Shown: positions 19,380 to 28,829, counted from the stretch's first letter. The stretch is DNA of 64,000 bases from Sphingomonadaceae bacterium (GCA_947473355.1 CANJCQ010000012.1:1-64000), one strand, 5' to 3'. Made by a program: numbers and translations. Notes: generated by a model not told the origin, from the sequence alone.

Positions 19380-19442
19380 CGTCTGTCCTTCCTTCAGGCC
19401 AGACTCTAATCGCTCTTGGAGGAAAATCAGGGGGTCACGTCA
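18735..19442 (-). mobile_element. Decayed IS3-family element
   Basis: The upstream end reads, on the minus strand, TGACGTGACCCCCTGATTTT from 19442, followed by a frameshifted orfA and a truncated orfB. Similarity to orfB stops near 18790, so the distal half of the element, including the catalytic core and the other inverted repeat, is missing. Confidence 0.75.
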
Positions 19443-19654
19443 ACCCGCGTCAATCGATGCTTCCAGACGATGACGCGCTCCCCAGATTGTTGCCAGTCTG
19501 AGGTAGAGTCCGGCTCAATTTCCAGCGAATACTAAGGCGATTTCCGCCCAACCTTGGCCAGAGAGTGACGCTGAACATCGATGCCATCTGCACTGACTCA
19601 CCGCAGGCAAAGATACAAATCGTGCGGACGACGAGACACCGCAAGACCGCCTAG

Positions 19655-21262
19655 TCAATGTGAAGAGCCGGCGCCCGGCTGATACAGCGCGATCACGCTC
19701 CCGTTGCCATCTGCTCCGACATAGATCTCACCGTCCAGGCCGATCGCTATGCCGGCGAACGAAAGCATCGGACCACTCATGTCGCCGACCGGTCCCAGAT
19801 ATTTGCGCGGAACCGTGGGCGTTCCGACTGGCAGCCCCGAAACGATCGTCTCCCGACCGGTTCCATCGGTGCCGAACTGGACCAATTCGCGCGCGGCAAC
19901 ATCAATCACATAGAGCTTGTCGCCACGCGCGGCGATTCCTTCGGGAAGTTTCAGCCCATCCGCCACCACTTCAGCCGAGCCATTGCCCAGCTTGACCACC
20001 CGCCCGGCCCCGCTCTCCGTTGCATAGACGGTTCCATCGGCACCAATTGCAATGCCGGAGGGCTTGTCGAGACCACTCGCAAGCACCGAAACCTCGCCGT
20101 TCTCCAGCGAAAGTACGCGGCCTGAACCATAGTCCGCAAACACCAGTCGGCCACGAGGGTCCGCAGCTATATCCATCAGCAGATCGCAGCCATCGGCCAG
20201 AAGCTCATTCTCCTGCTGCACGGGATTCCAGCGCCGGACTTCGCCAAACGATGTCGTGACGTACCACGCCCCGCCTCCAGCAGCCGCAGCACCGCGGTGG
20301 GCCCCCGGAAAGCCGGGCGCGCCCAGCATGCCTGCCATCGAGACCTCGCCGTGCGGCGGCCGCAGATAGGCATAGCTGCCATCGACCACAAGAAGCGAGC
20401 CGTCCGGCGCAACCGCCAAGCCCATCGGCCAGAGTAGCCCCTTCTCGGACAGCGCCCGCAGTTTGCCGGGTTCCAGGATCTCATGAATCGAGCCTGCCGT
20501 GTGCGAAACGAAAAGACGGTCACCGATGAACGCGCAATTATCGAGACCAGGGCCAATGTCAGCGAGCACTTCGCGGGTGCCGCTTTGGATATCCAAACGA
20601 ATGACCTGCCCACTGCCAACCTGGGTCGAAACAATGCGTCCCTTGCTATCGAATTTGACCGAATCCGGCACGCCCAGATCGCCGGCGACGACCTCGCACT
20701 CACTGCCATCGAGGTTGACCCGCCAGATCTCGTTGGTTCCCATGACCGGGAAATAGAGCTTGCCATCGGGGCCAACTTCGAAAGCGTTGGCCATCGGCAC
20801 ATGTTCGAGGATGATCCGGGGCGCGCCGCCATTGCGGTCGAGTTCCATGATCCGAGCATCCATGCGACACTCGCCGACCAGCAGCCTGCCCTGATGCCAT
20901 GATATCGGATTGGAACCCGGAATATCGTCGCGCAGAATATGGGTTTTGCCGGAGGGCGCCCGCATGCTGACCCGGCCAGCGGTGAATTCGGTGACAAACA
21001 TGTTGCCGGAATCATCGAAGGCAAGGTCGTCGGGACCGGTAATCTCACCGCCAGTCGTATCAAGATGCTCGATCTCGAACGTATCGGGGTTAATCGCGCT
21101 TACCCGGCTGCCGGCAAGCTGTGCGACATAGATCCGGCCATCCGCGCCCGCCCGTATGCCGTTCGCTCCGAATAGCCTGCTCGGCGGTATGACGTACCGG
21201 GAGGTCCAGCCGCCATGAATAACGGGATCAGCGGCTCCGAAACGATCAACTGAAATTGGCAT
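19655..21262 (-). CDS. SMP-30/NHL-type beta-propeller protein
   Basis: A 535-residue protein made of repeated blade-like units such as GADGRIYVAQLAGSRV, GPDDLAFDDSGNMFV, GLAVAPDGSLLVVDGS and GIAIGADGTVYATES. These are the pattern of SMP-30/gluconolactonase and NHL propellers. SMP-30 members are calcium-dependent lactonases, but the metal ligands cannot be assigned with certainty here. There is no signal peptide, so it is cytoplasmic. A GGAGG site precedes the ATG. It lies downstream of a TonB receptor gene and a strong terminator on the same strand, so it may have its own promoter. A lactone-hydrolysing or ligand-binding role is possible. Confidence 0.78.
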   Translation of the reverse strand: MPISVDRFGAADPVIHGGWTSRYVIPPSRLFGANGIRAGADGRIYVAQLAGSRVSAINPDTFEIEHLDTTGGEITGPDDLAFDDSGNMFVTEFTAGRVSMRAPSGKTHILRDDIPGSNPISWHQGRLLVGECRMDARIMELDRNGGAPRIILEHVPMANAFEVGPDGKLYFPVMGTNEIWRVNLDGSECEVVAGDLGVPDSVKFDSKGRIVSTQVGSGQVIRLDIQSGTREVLADIGPGLDNCAFIGDRLFVSHTAGSIHEILEPGKLRALSEKGLLWPMGLAVAPDGSLLVVDGSYAYLRPPHGEVSMAGMLGAPGFPGAHRGAAAAGGGAWYVTTSFGEVRRWNPVQQENELLADGCDLLMDIAADPRGRLVFADYGSGRVLSLENGEVSVLASGLDKPSGIAIGADGTVYATESGAGRVVKLGNGSAEVVADGLKLPEGIAARGDKLYVIDVAARELVQFGTDGTGRETIVSGLPVGTPTVPRKYLGPVGDMSGPMLSFAGIAIGLDGEIYVGADGNGSVIALYQPGAGSSH

Positions 21263-21345
21263 CCAGACCTCCTAGTGCGCAAACCACAGGGCACAGCCGG
21301 ACCCTGCCGCGACATCGCCCGGGTGATTTGCGCGGCAAAGCAAAA

Positions 21346-21374
21346 CCGGTCGCCGAAAACTTATCGGCGACCGG
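21346..21374 (-). terminator. Rho-independent terminator of the TonB receptor gene
   Basis: CCGGTCGCCG at 21346-21355 pairs perfectly with CGGCGACCGG at 21365-21374. Read on the minus strand, the stem is followed by TTTTGCTTT. It lies 8 bp past the receptor stop at 21382. Confidence 0.85.
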
Positions 21375-21381
21375 GAACGCT

Positions 21382-23673
21382 TCAGTACTTGAACTTGAGA
21401 TTGACCCCGTAAGTCTGCGGTTCGGCGGAAATGGCTGACTGGCCTGCCGCAGTGACCATCTGCACGTTGTATTGCTCGTCGCCGATGTTCTTCATGAACA
21501 GCTCGATACCGAAACGATCGTTGTGCATATATTCGACCGAGGCACTGAACACATCATAGTCCGGCTGACTGAGCACATTGTCGGGCTCGAAATAGTAGCG
21601 GCTCTTGTGGCTGTAGCCACCGGTGAACCGCAATTCGCCCTTGTCGCCCACGGGCAAGTTATAGTTGACGTTTGCATTGAAAGTGAATTCGGGAGACAGC
21701 GCCGTCCTGTTGCCGGTGGCATTGCCGCCAAGCACCGTACCCACGCCTCCGCCGAGCACCGGTCCGGTCACCGTTTGGCGCCAGGTATTGCTTTCAATAT
21801 AGCTGCCCGGAGCGAAGACGCCCGATCCAGGGCTGCCGAACTGGCTGTATTTGGAATTCAGATAGCTCACTCCCGCAGTGACGCGGAAGCGATTGGTTAC
21901 TGCCGCTTCCAGATTGATGTCAAAGCCGTCGATCTTGACCTTGGCGGCGTTGAAGAGGGCCGAAACCGGCGGATTGCCTGCCGACGTGCGAACCTGATAG
22001 TCGTCTATGTCGTAATGAAAGCCCGCAATGTTCAGCCGCAGGTGATTATCGAGCAAGTTGGCCTTGATCCCGGCTTCGTATGCCATGATCTTCACCGGCG
22101 CGACCGGCGGATCGTAAGGGCTTTGCAGGTTGAACTGGCCGGCCTTGAAGCCGCGGTTGACCGAAGCGTAGATATTGGCGTTTTCGCCAAGATCCTGCCG
22201 CAAGGCAACGCGGAAGGTCACTTCGCTATAGGTCTTTTGCGAAATCGCGTTTGTCCGCGGATTGGGCGGAGATCCCGGAGGCAGGGCGGCCAGGCTGCCA
22301 TCGGGGTTTTCAGTTGCAACGAACCCAACTGGCAGCTTGCGATTGTCGCTCGTCCAGCGCACGCCGCCGGTGAGATGGGTTGAAGCCGAGATGTTATAGG
22401 TCGCTTCGCCGAACAGCGAAACCGAATCTGTCACGCCCTTGGCAACGATGTGCGACTGGAATCCGCGGAAGGCAAGGCCGCGCTGATACTGATCCTGTTG
22501 GACGACATTGTGCATATAGAACGCGCCGAGCTGCCAGGACAGGGGATCGGTCGTCGCCGAAGACAGGCGCAATTCCTGCTGGAAGGTCGAGGAAGGCGCG
22601 AAATATTCCAGAGAGACCAGATTTGCAGCCCTGCCATCGACGTCGAAAGAGCTGGTGTTCCTGAGCTTGCGGAATGACGTGATACTGGTCAGATCGGCAA
22701 AGCCGAGATCCAGTTCGATCTTGCCGCTGACGCCCCAGGCGCGAATGCGCGTCAGGCTGGGAAATGCTGCAGAGGTATCCTGGCCGGCGACCGGACCAGT
22801 GGAGATGCCGCCGGGCGTGTTGCCGCTGGGCAGCGAGTACAACACGGGGAACAGCTGCAGCGCATAGTCGTTATTGGTATAGTAATAGTCGCCAGCGAGC
22901 GTGATTTTCAGTGTGTCGGAGGGTTTGATCACCAGCTTGCCGCGCAGCGACCAGTAGTCATCCTGCCGGGTGCGTTTGTTGAGCGTCGAGTTGAAACCGA
23001 AGCCCTTGCCCTGATCCTGACCGGTGAAGGCAATGTTGAAGCCGACGTTCTCGGCCAGCGGCGCCGAGATATAGGCCTGGCCCGAGATTGTTTCGTAATT
23101 GGCATAGCCAATCTGTCCGTTGACTTCCAGCTTGTCGCCTGGATCGCGGGTGATGATGCGGATTGCGCCGCCGGTCGCATTGCGCCCGAACAGCGTGCCT
23201 TGCGGGCCGTTGAGCACTTCGACGCGCTCGATATTGTTGAACTTGCTCACTGTCTGGTTGAGATCGGGCATGTAGACGTCGTCGACATAGACGGCAGTCG
23301 AACCTTCCTCGCCTGCCGCGCCATTGGGCGTCGAAACACCGCGAATGACGAAAATGCCGCTTGGCCCTGAACGGGTGAAGTTCAGGCTGGGGACGGACTG
23401 CACCAGCGAATTGGTATCCTTGATGCCCAGGTTGTTAAGCGCATCGCTGGTCACCGCATTGATTGAAATCGGCACGTCGCGAAGGTTTTCCTCGCGGCGC
23501 TGCGCGGTAACGACGATGTCGGCAAGTCCGCCGTTATCGGTTTCGTTGGCAGCCCCTGCTGCGCCACTTTGCGCCATAGCCTGCCCCGGCAACATCCCGA
23601 TCGTTGCGGTCAGGCCTATTGCGGCGGCACCCAAAAGCCAATGGCGCTTCCTGCTTGATGAAATTCCCTGCAT
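21382..23673 (-). CDS. TonB-dependent outer-membrane receptor
   Basis: A 763-residue receptor. The signal peptide ends near residue 35 (GQAMAQ). It continues with DIVVTAQRREENLRDVP, a plug with GTLFGRNATGGAIRI, and a barrel ending in GVNLKFKY. A GGGAGG site precedes the ATG. It is transcribed in the same direction as module A (SnoaL-like protein to NahE-like aldolase). It is separated from it by 148 bp that contain the palindrome-like ACTAATATATCAGT at 23711-23724. It probably imports the substrate of that module or a related aromatic compound. It has its own terminator. Confidence 0.93.
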   Translation of the reverse strand: MQGISSSRKRHWLLGAAAIGLTATIGMLPGQAMAQSGAAGAANETDNGGLADIVVTAQRREENLRDVPISINAVTSDALNNLGIKDTNSLVQSVPSLNFTRSGPSGIFVIRGVSTPNGAAGEEGSTAVYVDDVYMPDLNQTVSKFNNIERVEVLNGPQGTLFGRNATGGAIRIITRDPGDKLEVNGQIGYANYETISGQAYISAPLAENVGFNIAFTGQDQGKGFGFNSTLNKRTRQDDYWSLRGKLVIKPSDTLKITLAGDYYYTNNDYALQLFPVLYSLPSGNTPGGISTGPVAGQDTSAAFPSLTRIRAWGVSGKIELDLGFADLTSITSFRKLRNTSSFDVDGRAANLVSLEYFAPSSTFQQELRLSSATTDPLSWQLGAFYMHNVVQQDQYQRGLAFRGFQSHIVAKGVTDSVSLFGEATYNISASTHLTGGVRWTSDNRKLPVGFVATENPDGSLAALPPGSPPNPRTNAISQKTYSEVTFRVALRQDLGENANIYASVNRGFKAGQFNLQSPYDPPVAPVKIMAYEAGIKANLLDNHLRLNIAGFHYDIDDYQVRTSAGNPPVSALFNAAKVKIDGFDINLEAAVTNRFRVTAGVSYLNSKYSQFGSPGSGVFAPGSYIESNTWRQTVTGPVLGGGVGTVLGGNATGNRTALSPEFTFNANVNYNLPVGDKGELRFTGGYSHKSRYYFEPDNVLSQPDYDVFSASVEYMHNDRFGIELFMKNIGDEQYNVQMVTAAGQSAISAEPQTYGVNLKFKY

Positions 23674-23821
23674 GTCCTTTTCCTCCCACTTTTATGGTCC
23701 TGGTCAGAATACTAATATATCAGTCCGACGTCAATTACTTTAGCAAATCTCATGTCGCCACATCAACCATTGAAACTGACCCGCGTACCGGTTTGAGCCT
23801 GTCCGGGCGGCCCTGCTGTTC

Positions 23822-24289
23822 TCAACGAACCACAGCGCTGGCGCGAAAGGCGACAACTTCGGTGTCAAGGCCCGCGATGCGCCATTCTCCATCCGATTCG
23901 CGCTGCACGATCATATCGCCGTCGCCGACCAGAGCCGGGTCGGCGGGGCTGTTGCCGGAACTGGTACTCAGCCCGGTGTAATAGGTCATCACGAAGCTGA
24001 CTTTCGCCGCGTCGGCACCAGTAAAGTCCACGCAGAGGTTGGCCAGCACATGGCGCTGGGTCGGGACACCTTCCGGGGTCGCCGAGAGTTCTGCAACGCG
24101 GGCCCTGTAATAGGCCACGACTTCGCTGCGCCCCTTGTAGGCCTTTACGGGGAGGCTGTAGGCACAATCATCGGTCAGCATCGGCCCGATGCCCACGCCC
24201 TGGTTTTCATCGATCTCTTTCGCCCACTCGGAGAGAAGCTGATGGATTGCCACCACGTCGACCGTTTGCACTGCATTGAATTTCGGCAT
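23822..24289 (-). CDS. SnoaL-like (NTF2-fold) protein
   Basis: A 155-residue protein with the cone-shaped NTF2-like fold pattern: a helical start (VVAIHQLLSEWAKEIDE), MLTDDCAYSLPVKAYKGRSEVVAYYRAR, and C-terminal beta strands ending in WRIAGLDTEVVAFR. Such proteins act as small isomerases, dehydratases or ring-hydroxylating accessory proteins, and many have no known reaction. It is the last gene of the module A operon, 18 bp after the aldehyde dehydrogenase, which suggests a step on the same pathway. Confidence 0.75.
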   Translation of the reverse strand: MPKFNAVQTVDVVAIHQLLSEWAKEIDENQGVGIGPMLTDDCAYSLPVKAYKGRSEVVAYYRARVAELSATPEGVPTQRHVLANLCVDFTGADAAKVSFVMTYYTGLSTSSGNSPADPALVGDGDMIVQRESDGEWRIAGLDTEVVAFRASAVVR

Positions 24290-24307
24290 CGTCCTGCCCT
24301 GCCTCTT

Positions 24308-25807
24308 TTAGTTGTTATCGATCCAGATTGACTTGGTATTGAGGTATCCCTCGATCTGTTCGAGCCCACCCTCTCTGCCATACCCGCTCGACTTATAGCC
24401 GCCGAATGGAACCGCTGGGTCGAGAAGGTGATAGCCATTGATGAAGATCGAACCGGCCTGGAGCGCATTGCCGAGCTGGTGCGCCCGCTTGATGTCGCGG
24501 GTAAAAACGCCTGCCGCGAGGCCATAAGGCGTGTCGTTTGCCCGGCGGATGACTTCGCCTGCATCGGTGAAGCCGAGCGCCGAGATGACCGGACCGAAAA
24601 TCTCTTCGCGGGCAATTGTCATATCGTCAGTGACATTGGCGAACACCGTGGGGGCCACAAAATTGCCTTCCGCGTATGCGCCCTCGACAAGCAGGCTCCC
24701 GCCTATGAGAAGACTTGCCCCCTGATCGACCCCAGAGTTTATATAGCCAGAGATCTTGTCCAACTGGCGGCTGGAAATAACCGGGCCGATCTGAACCGCC
24801 TCATCCATGCCGTTGCCCACTTTGAGCTGGCTGGAAAACGCGACAAGTCGCTCAAGGAATTCCGTTCGGATGCTGTCCTCGACAAACAGCCTGGAACCGG
24901 CGATGCATATCTGGCCGGAGTTTGCATAGACCGCCATGGCGGCGATTGGCACGGCCTTGTCCAGGTCGGCGTCAGCGAAAATGATCATCGGAGACTTCCC
25001 GCCAAGTTCCAGCGAGACCCGCTTCACTCCGGTCGCCGACGCGCGGATGATTTCCTGTCCGGTCTGTGTAGAGCCAGTAAACACCAGTTTGTTGACGGCC
25101 GGGTGCCCGGCCAAAGCAGCGCCTGCGGACGAACCATAGCCGGTAACCACATTGACGACACCCGGCGGGACTCCGGCTTCGTTCATGATGTCCGCGATAA
25201 GCAGCGGTGTTAGCGGGGCTTCCTCGGAAGGCTTGAGAACCACCGTGCAGCCCGTCGCCAACGCCGGGCCGATCTTCCAGATCGAGGCCGCAGTCGGCGC
25301 GTTCCATGGAATGATCGCCCCCACAACGCCGACAGGCTCCTTGACGGTCATCGACATCACGTCGCCGGGCAAGGAGTTGGGGATCGTAGTCCCGGATATG
25401 TTTGTCGCGACACCGGCGTAATACTGGAGCATTCCGATCACCCGCTGGCGATTTGCCCGGGTTCGCGTAATGGGTAGGCCCATATCCTGAGTGTCGCAGG
25501 CGGAGATTTCCTCCCAGTGCATTTCGAAGAGTTCTGCGATGCGAAGCAGAATCTTTTGCCTGTCGAACGGCTTTAACCTGCCCCACGGACCTGACAGCGC
25601 CCGCCGCGCCGCGGCAACGGCCAGATCAATATCTTCCTTGCCGCCCGAGGGGACAAAACCGAGCAGTTGTCCGGTCGCAGGATTGCGCGATTCAATCCAC
25701 GCCCCGGTCAGGCTGTCCACCCACTTGCCATCGATGAACATCTGCCGCCGGCGGCCATCGAGGGGAACGCGGCACTCAACCTTCGTGGAAAGAACTTGCG
25801 AGCTCAT
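24308..25807 (-). CDS. NAD(P)-dependent aldehyde dehydrogenase
   Basis: A 499-residue ALDH with all key motifs: PWNAPTAASIWKIGPALATGC (residues 168-187), FTGSTQTGQ, catalytic base Glu267 in LELGGKS, and nucleophile Cys301 in SGQICIAGS. The ATG at 25807 is preceded by GGGGATC; a TTG further upstream is less likely. It lies between the isomerase and SnoaL-like genes. By analogy with NahF after NahE, it should oxidise the aromatic aldehyde released by the hydratase-aldolase to the carboxylic acid. Confidence 0.92.
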   Translation of the reverse strand: MSSQVLSTKVECRVPLDGRRRQMFIDGKWVDSLTGAWIESRNPATGQLLGFVPSGGKEDIDLAVAAARRALSGPWGRLKPFDRQKILLRIAELFEMHWEEISACDTQDMGLPITRTRANRQRVIGMLQYYAGVATNISGTTIPNSLPGDVMSMTVKEPVGVVGAIIPWNAPTAASIWKIGPALATGCTVVLKPSEEAPLTPLLIADIMNEAGVPPGVVNVVTGYGSSAGAALAGHPAVNKLVFTGSTQTGQEIIRASATGVKRVSLELGGKSPMIIFADADLDKAVPIAAMAVYANSGQICIAGSRLFVEDSIRTEFLERLVAFSSQLKVGNGMDEAVQIGPVISSRQLDKISGYINSGVDQGASLLIGGSLLVEGAYAEGNFVAPTVFANVTDDMTIAREEIFGPVISALGFTDAGEVIRRANDTPYGLAAGVFTRDIKRAHQLGNALQAGSIFINGYHLLDPAVPFGGYKSSGYGREGGLEQIEGYLNTKSIWIDNN

Positions 25808-25837
25808 GCTGATCCCCTGACACAAAGCTCCCGCAAA

Positions 25838-26431
25838 TCACGCTTGTGAACCGAGAAACTCCTCGAGGAATTCCAGCCGGTCATTGCCCCACCACATCTC
25901 TTCGCCGACAATCATGATCGGGACACCAAACACACCGCGCTCCGCTGCTGCTGCAAAGACGGCCTCATAGCGCTCCTCTGCTTCGGGCGAGCTGATGTAG
26001 CCAAGAAACTCATCGGCATCCCAGCCAAGTTTCGCAGCCAGTGAGGTCAGCAGTTCGTCACTGCTGGGGTCCCCGCCCTGCCCCCAGGTCGCGTCATAGG
26101 CCTCGCGCACATAGTCACGCGCCAAGCCCCGGTCCTGCGCCAGCAATGCGCCGATATTGATCCGCTTGGTATCCTTGCTCTTCGGCACGCCGCCGAAGGG
26201 CAGTCCATAGCGTGCGCACCAGCGCCTGAGGTCGGTCATCAGGTAGCGGATCTTGGGCGGGATCGCCAAGTTAGGCGGGCCGGTATTGCCTGCCTCCAGC
26301 TTCGCCCGGGTCAGGTCGATCGGGCAATAGTTGATGGTGAAGCCATGCCGTTCTGCCATTTCGGCCAAGCGCCCCGACGCGAGGTAGGCGTAAGGACTCC
26401 AGAAGTCGAAATAGAAGTCGATCTGCTTCAT
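25838..26431 (-). CDS. 2-hydroxychromene-2-carboxylate isomerase-like protein (DsbA fold)
   Basis: A 197-residue thioredoxin-fold protein of the kappa-GST/DsbA-like group. The active-site start IDFYFDFWSPYAYLA has Ser12, the residue that activates glutathione in NahD-type isomerases. The later PFGGVPKSKDTKR and GVFGVPIMIVGEEMWWGNDR (contains the cis-proline and substrate-side loop) are also family-typical. It would convert the cyclised ring-cleavage product into trans-o-hydroxybenzylidenepyruvate or an analogue. Its ATG overlaps the stop of the dioxygenase gene (ATGA), so the two are translationally coupled, which supports consecutive steps. Confidence 0.87.
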   Translation of the reverse strand: MKQIDFYFDFWSPYAYLASGRLAEMAERHGFTINYCPIDLTRAKLEAGNTGPPNLAIPPKIRYLMTDLRRWCARYGLPFGGVPKSKDTKRINIGALLAQDRGLARDYVREAYDATWGQGGDPSSDELLTSLAAKLGWDADEFLGYISSPEAEERYEAVFAAAAERGVFGVPIMIVGEEMWWGNDRLEFLEEFLGSQA

Positions 26432-27252
26432 GCAGCGATTTCCATGAAGCCGCAGCCGGTGACCCATTCGTTGACCGCCTGGTATTCGATCACTTCGCCC
26501 TTGAACTGATCAATGAAACCGAGCGCAACAAGCCAGTTCTTGATTTCAAGTCCGCCATTGCCCGATTCGCGGATGATCTCCTCATCGCTCAGCGCGATGA
26601 TCGCCTCGGCATCGCCGCGCTCGACCGCAGCCATGATCATCTTGTCCCATTCGACATTGACCCGGCCCATGTCCTTCATGCCGACCCAATGGCTGATCCC
26701 CCCGGTGCCAAGGATCGCCACGCGCTCGGAGCCCTGCCATGCCTGAACGGCGGCGCGAAGCTGCTGGCCTAGCTTGTGACAGCGGCGGTTGGAGATCAGC
26801 GGTTCTACGCCCGAATTGATCAGCACCGGGATCACGCTGATGCCGGGCTTGTCCTGAATGCACAGATGGATCGGCAGCGAAGTCGAATGATCGAGCGTGA
26901 TGCTCTTCGCCACGGCCCAGTCGGCGCCATTGTCGAAACCATGCTGCATGATGTGCGAAGCGAGCGGCTGGTTGATGCGGAATGGTTCATGCGGCAGCCC
27001 CACCCACGGCTCGACCGGTCCGGATGCTTCGCCGATTACGATGAGATAGGGCGGCAGGCAGTGCGGCCCGAAGATAGTGTAGTGATCATCGCCCACGACA
27101 ATGACCGTATCGACTTCAAGCTCTTCAAGCCGCCGGGCGACATGCGCGAAGCCGCCGCGCACGGCATCGCCCTGTTCTTTGGACGGTGCATCAGGATTGG
27201 CGGTAACCAAAGGGTCATGCGGAAGCAGAAATCCGCCTACAATCTTAGCCAT
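26428..27252 (-). CDS. Class III (LigB-type) extradiol ring-cleavage dioxygenase, catalytic subunit
   Basis: A 274-residue protein of the LigB family. The iron ligands and acid-base residues are recognisable: His12 in LLPHDP, His57 in GDDHYTIF and His188 in GTGGISHWVG (equivalent to catalytic His195 of protocatechuate 4,5-dioxygenase). His122 in TLDHST and a C-terminal glutamate in NEWVTG also fit the family. The ATG at 27252 is preceded by GGGAG. The small LigA-like subunit is encoded 28 bp upstream, so the enzyme is likely a LigAB-type heterotetramer. It cleaves a catecholic ring next to the diol. The substrate is not protocatechuate by context but probably a bicyclic or substituted diol. 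Confidence 0.9.
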   Translation of the reverse strand: MAKIVGGFLLPHDPLVTANPDAPSKEQGDAVRGGFAHVARRLEELEVDTVIVVGDDHYTIFGPHCLPPYLIVIGEASGPVEPWVGLPHEPFRINQPLASHIMQHGFDNGADWAVAKSITLDHSTSLPIHLCIQDKPGISVIPVLINSGVEPLISNRRCHKLGQQLRAAVQAWQGSERVAILGTGGISHWVGMKDMGRVNVEWDKMIMAAVERGDAEAIIALSDEEIIRESGNGGLEIKNWLVALGFIDQFKGEVIEYQAVNEWVTGCGFMEIAA

Positions 27253-27280
27253 CTGGCAAACTCCCAAATTCAAGAATGGA

Positions 27281-27544
27281 TCAGGCGGGCGCGTTCATCC
27301 GCCCCAGATATTCACCGAGCGTGGCAAACCCGCCCGATACGGCGAGCCAGAACAGCATCACCAGCATCTCGCTGTTGCCCATCGCTGCTAGGCCTTTCAC
27401 GTCTTTGTTCAGGATCATCGAACGCTCGGCATCGCTCAAGGGGTGGCGCGCGAGAAATCCTTCGGGATCGGCCATATAGGCCTGCATCGGGCCCGGGCCG
27501 CTGGTAACTTCCCAGAGCACACGCTCGGTTGTGAAATGAGACAT
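27281..27544 (-). CDS. LigA-type small subunit of extradiol dioxygenase
   Basis: An 87-residue helical protein matching the LigA domain: VLWEVTSGPGPMQAYMADPEGFL, HPLSDAERSMILNKDVKGLAAMG, then MLVMLFWLAVSG. In LigAB enzymes this subunit caps the active site of LigB and shapes substrate specificity. A GGAGG site lies upstream of the ATG. The gene sits between the aldolase and the catalytic subunit in the module A operon. Confidence 0.88.
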   Translation of the reverse strand: MSHFTTERVLWEVTSGPGPMQAYMADPEGFLARHPLSDAERSMILNKDVKGLAAMGNSEMLVMLFWLAVSGGFATLGEYLGRMNAPA

Positions 27545-27577
27545 CTTCTACCTCCGCAACAACTGTTCGCCCACGGC

Positions 27578-28591
27578 CTATTCGGCCGCAACCGCTTCAA
27601 CCTGGCCAGAATATTTCGCATGCAGCGCTGCCGCACGGCGACCGGATTCGCGGGCACCTTCCAGATAAGGTTCGGGCACGATGTGATAGGGCGGGCGCAC
27701 CGGCCCGGCGTTCATCCAGCCGGCCGCATTCATCCGCTCCTTCTCGAGCCCGATATTGTAGGTCGAAAATTCCTTGAAGCTGCCATTGGGAAACAAGGTT
27801 GCCAGCGCATGCCCGATTTCGCCGGCCATACCTTTGGCCACGCTCCAGTCTCCGCTGACCTTGGCCGCCGCAATCGTATCGCGGAACTGGATGACAGTCG
27901 CCGGCCCGCAGACCGCATTGTTGGTCCAAAAGGCATTGCAGAAATCCGGCTCCATTCGCGCCGCACCATAATAGGCGGCATCGATCGGCAGGAACTTGAT
28001 CTGGCCCCGGGTCGCCGCGATGTCCTGAAGCAGGCGATCCATCGAATTGTATTTGCTCGAAACCACCTGGGGAATCGACGCAACCTGAGCCCAGAAGCCG
28101 GTTGGAAAATCAAACTTGAAGGCTTCGGTGTTGGCATAGACGCAGATCCCCATATCGGGGCAGGCCTCGGCCACGTCGCGATAGAACTGCACCGCTACCG
28201 GCACAGAAGGTGCGCACCACATCGGCACGCCTAGCATCGTGCCGTCTGCACCCAGATCGGAGGCGATCTTTGTCTGGCGAACCGTTTCGCGGGTATTGAG
28301 CGAAGTTGTACCGACGAAAACCGGAATGCGCCCCGCGGCGCTGTCAACCAGCGTGGCCATGAACGCATGCTGCTCTTCCCAGGTCAATGTGGCGCATTCC
28401 CCCAGCGTCCCCAACGCCAGAATTCCGTCGACTCCCGCCGCGATCAGGCCTTCAATGACCCGCGCCGTTTCATCCAGGTCGACCGTGTTCTGCTCGCGCC
28501 AATCGCTGGCATTGGGCTTTGCCGGCGTTGGCATGATCGCCCATGCACCAGTCACTTGCTCGGTTACAATCAGAGGTTTCGATTTTGACAT
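27578..28591 (-). CDS. nahE: trans-o-Hydroxybenzylidenepyruvate hydratase-aldolase-like enzyme
   Basis: A 337-residue class I aldolase of the DHDPS family. It carries the NahE/PhdJ signatures GAWAIMPTPAKPNASDWR, NTVDLDETARVIEGLIAAGV, GTLGECATLTWEEQ, GTMLGVPMW and YNIGLEKERMNAAGW. The Schiff-base lysine should be the one in VVSSKYNS. NahE-type enzymes hydrate an o-hydroxybenzylidenepyruvate and split it into an aromatic aldehyde and pyruvate. It is the first gene of the module A operon, with a copy of the recurring palindrome at 28712-28728 in its promoter region. The similarity to the PAH enzyme group is strong, but the exact substrate is unknown. Confidence 0.9.
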   Translation of the reverse strand: MSKSKPLIVTEQVTGAWAIMPTPAKPNASDWREQNTVDLDETARVIEGLIAAGVDGILALGTLGECATLTWEEQHAFMATLVDSAAGRIPVFVGTTSLNTRETVRQTKIASDLGADGTMLGVPMWCAPSVPVAVQFYRDVAEACPDMGICVYANTEAFKFDFPTGFWAQVASIPQVVSSKYNSMDRLLQDIAATRGQIKFLPIDAAYYGAARMEPDFCNAFWTNNAVCGPATVIQFRDTIAAAKVSGDWSVAKGMAGEIGHALATLFPNGSFKEFSTYNIGLEKERMNAAGWMNAGPVRPPYHIVPEPYLEGARESGRRAAALHAKYSGQVEAVAAE

Positions 28592-28711
28592 AGCGCAGGA
28601 ATTCCATTTCGAGATTCGTCGAGCGCAGCCGGGTGTCTGACAGCAGAGTGGAATGTCCTAGAGACCGATTCCAAGTGCGAGTCTGACTGCGCCTTCCAGC
28701 TCTCAACTGAG

Positions 28712-28728
28712 CATTAACATCCTAGCAG
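28712..28728 (-). promoter_or_regulatory. Copy of the island's recurring palindrome, upstream of module A
   Basis: On the minus strand this region contains TGCTAGGATGTTAAT, almost the same as TTCTAGGATGCTAGT at 47564-47578. It lies about 120 bp upstream of the NahE-like gene and downstream of the GntR gene stop, in the only sizeable spacer here. It is probably an operator. Confidence 0.5.
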
Positions 28729-28829
28729 GCCAGTTCGCCGGGCGCAATGGTGATATTCCCGAGCCTGATGCCGCAACAGGCTGGCTCCAGGCTTGGCAAA
28801 TCCCCCCGTCAAAATGAATTTGGAAAGGC

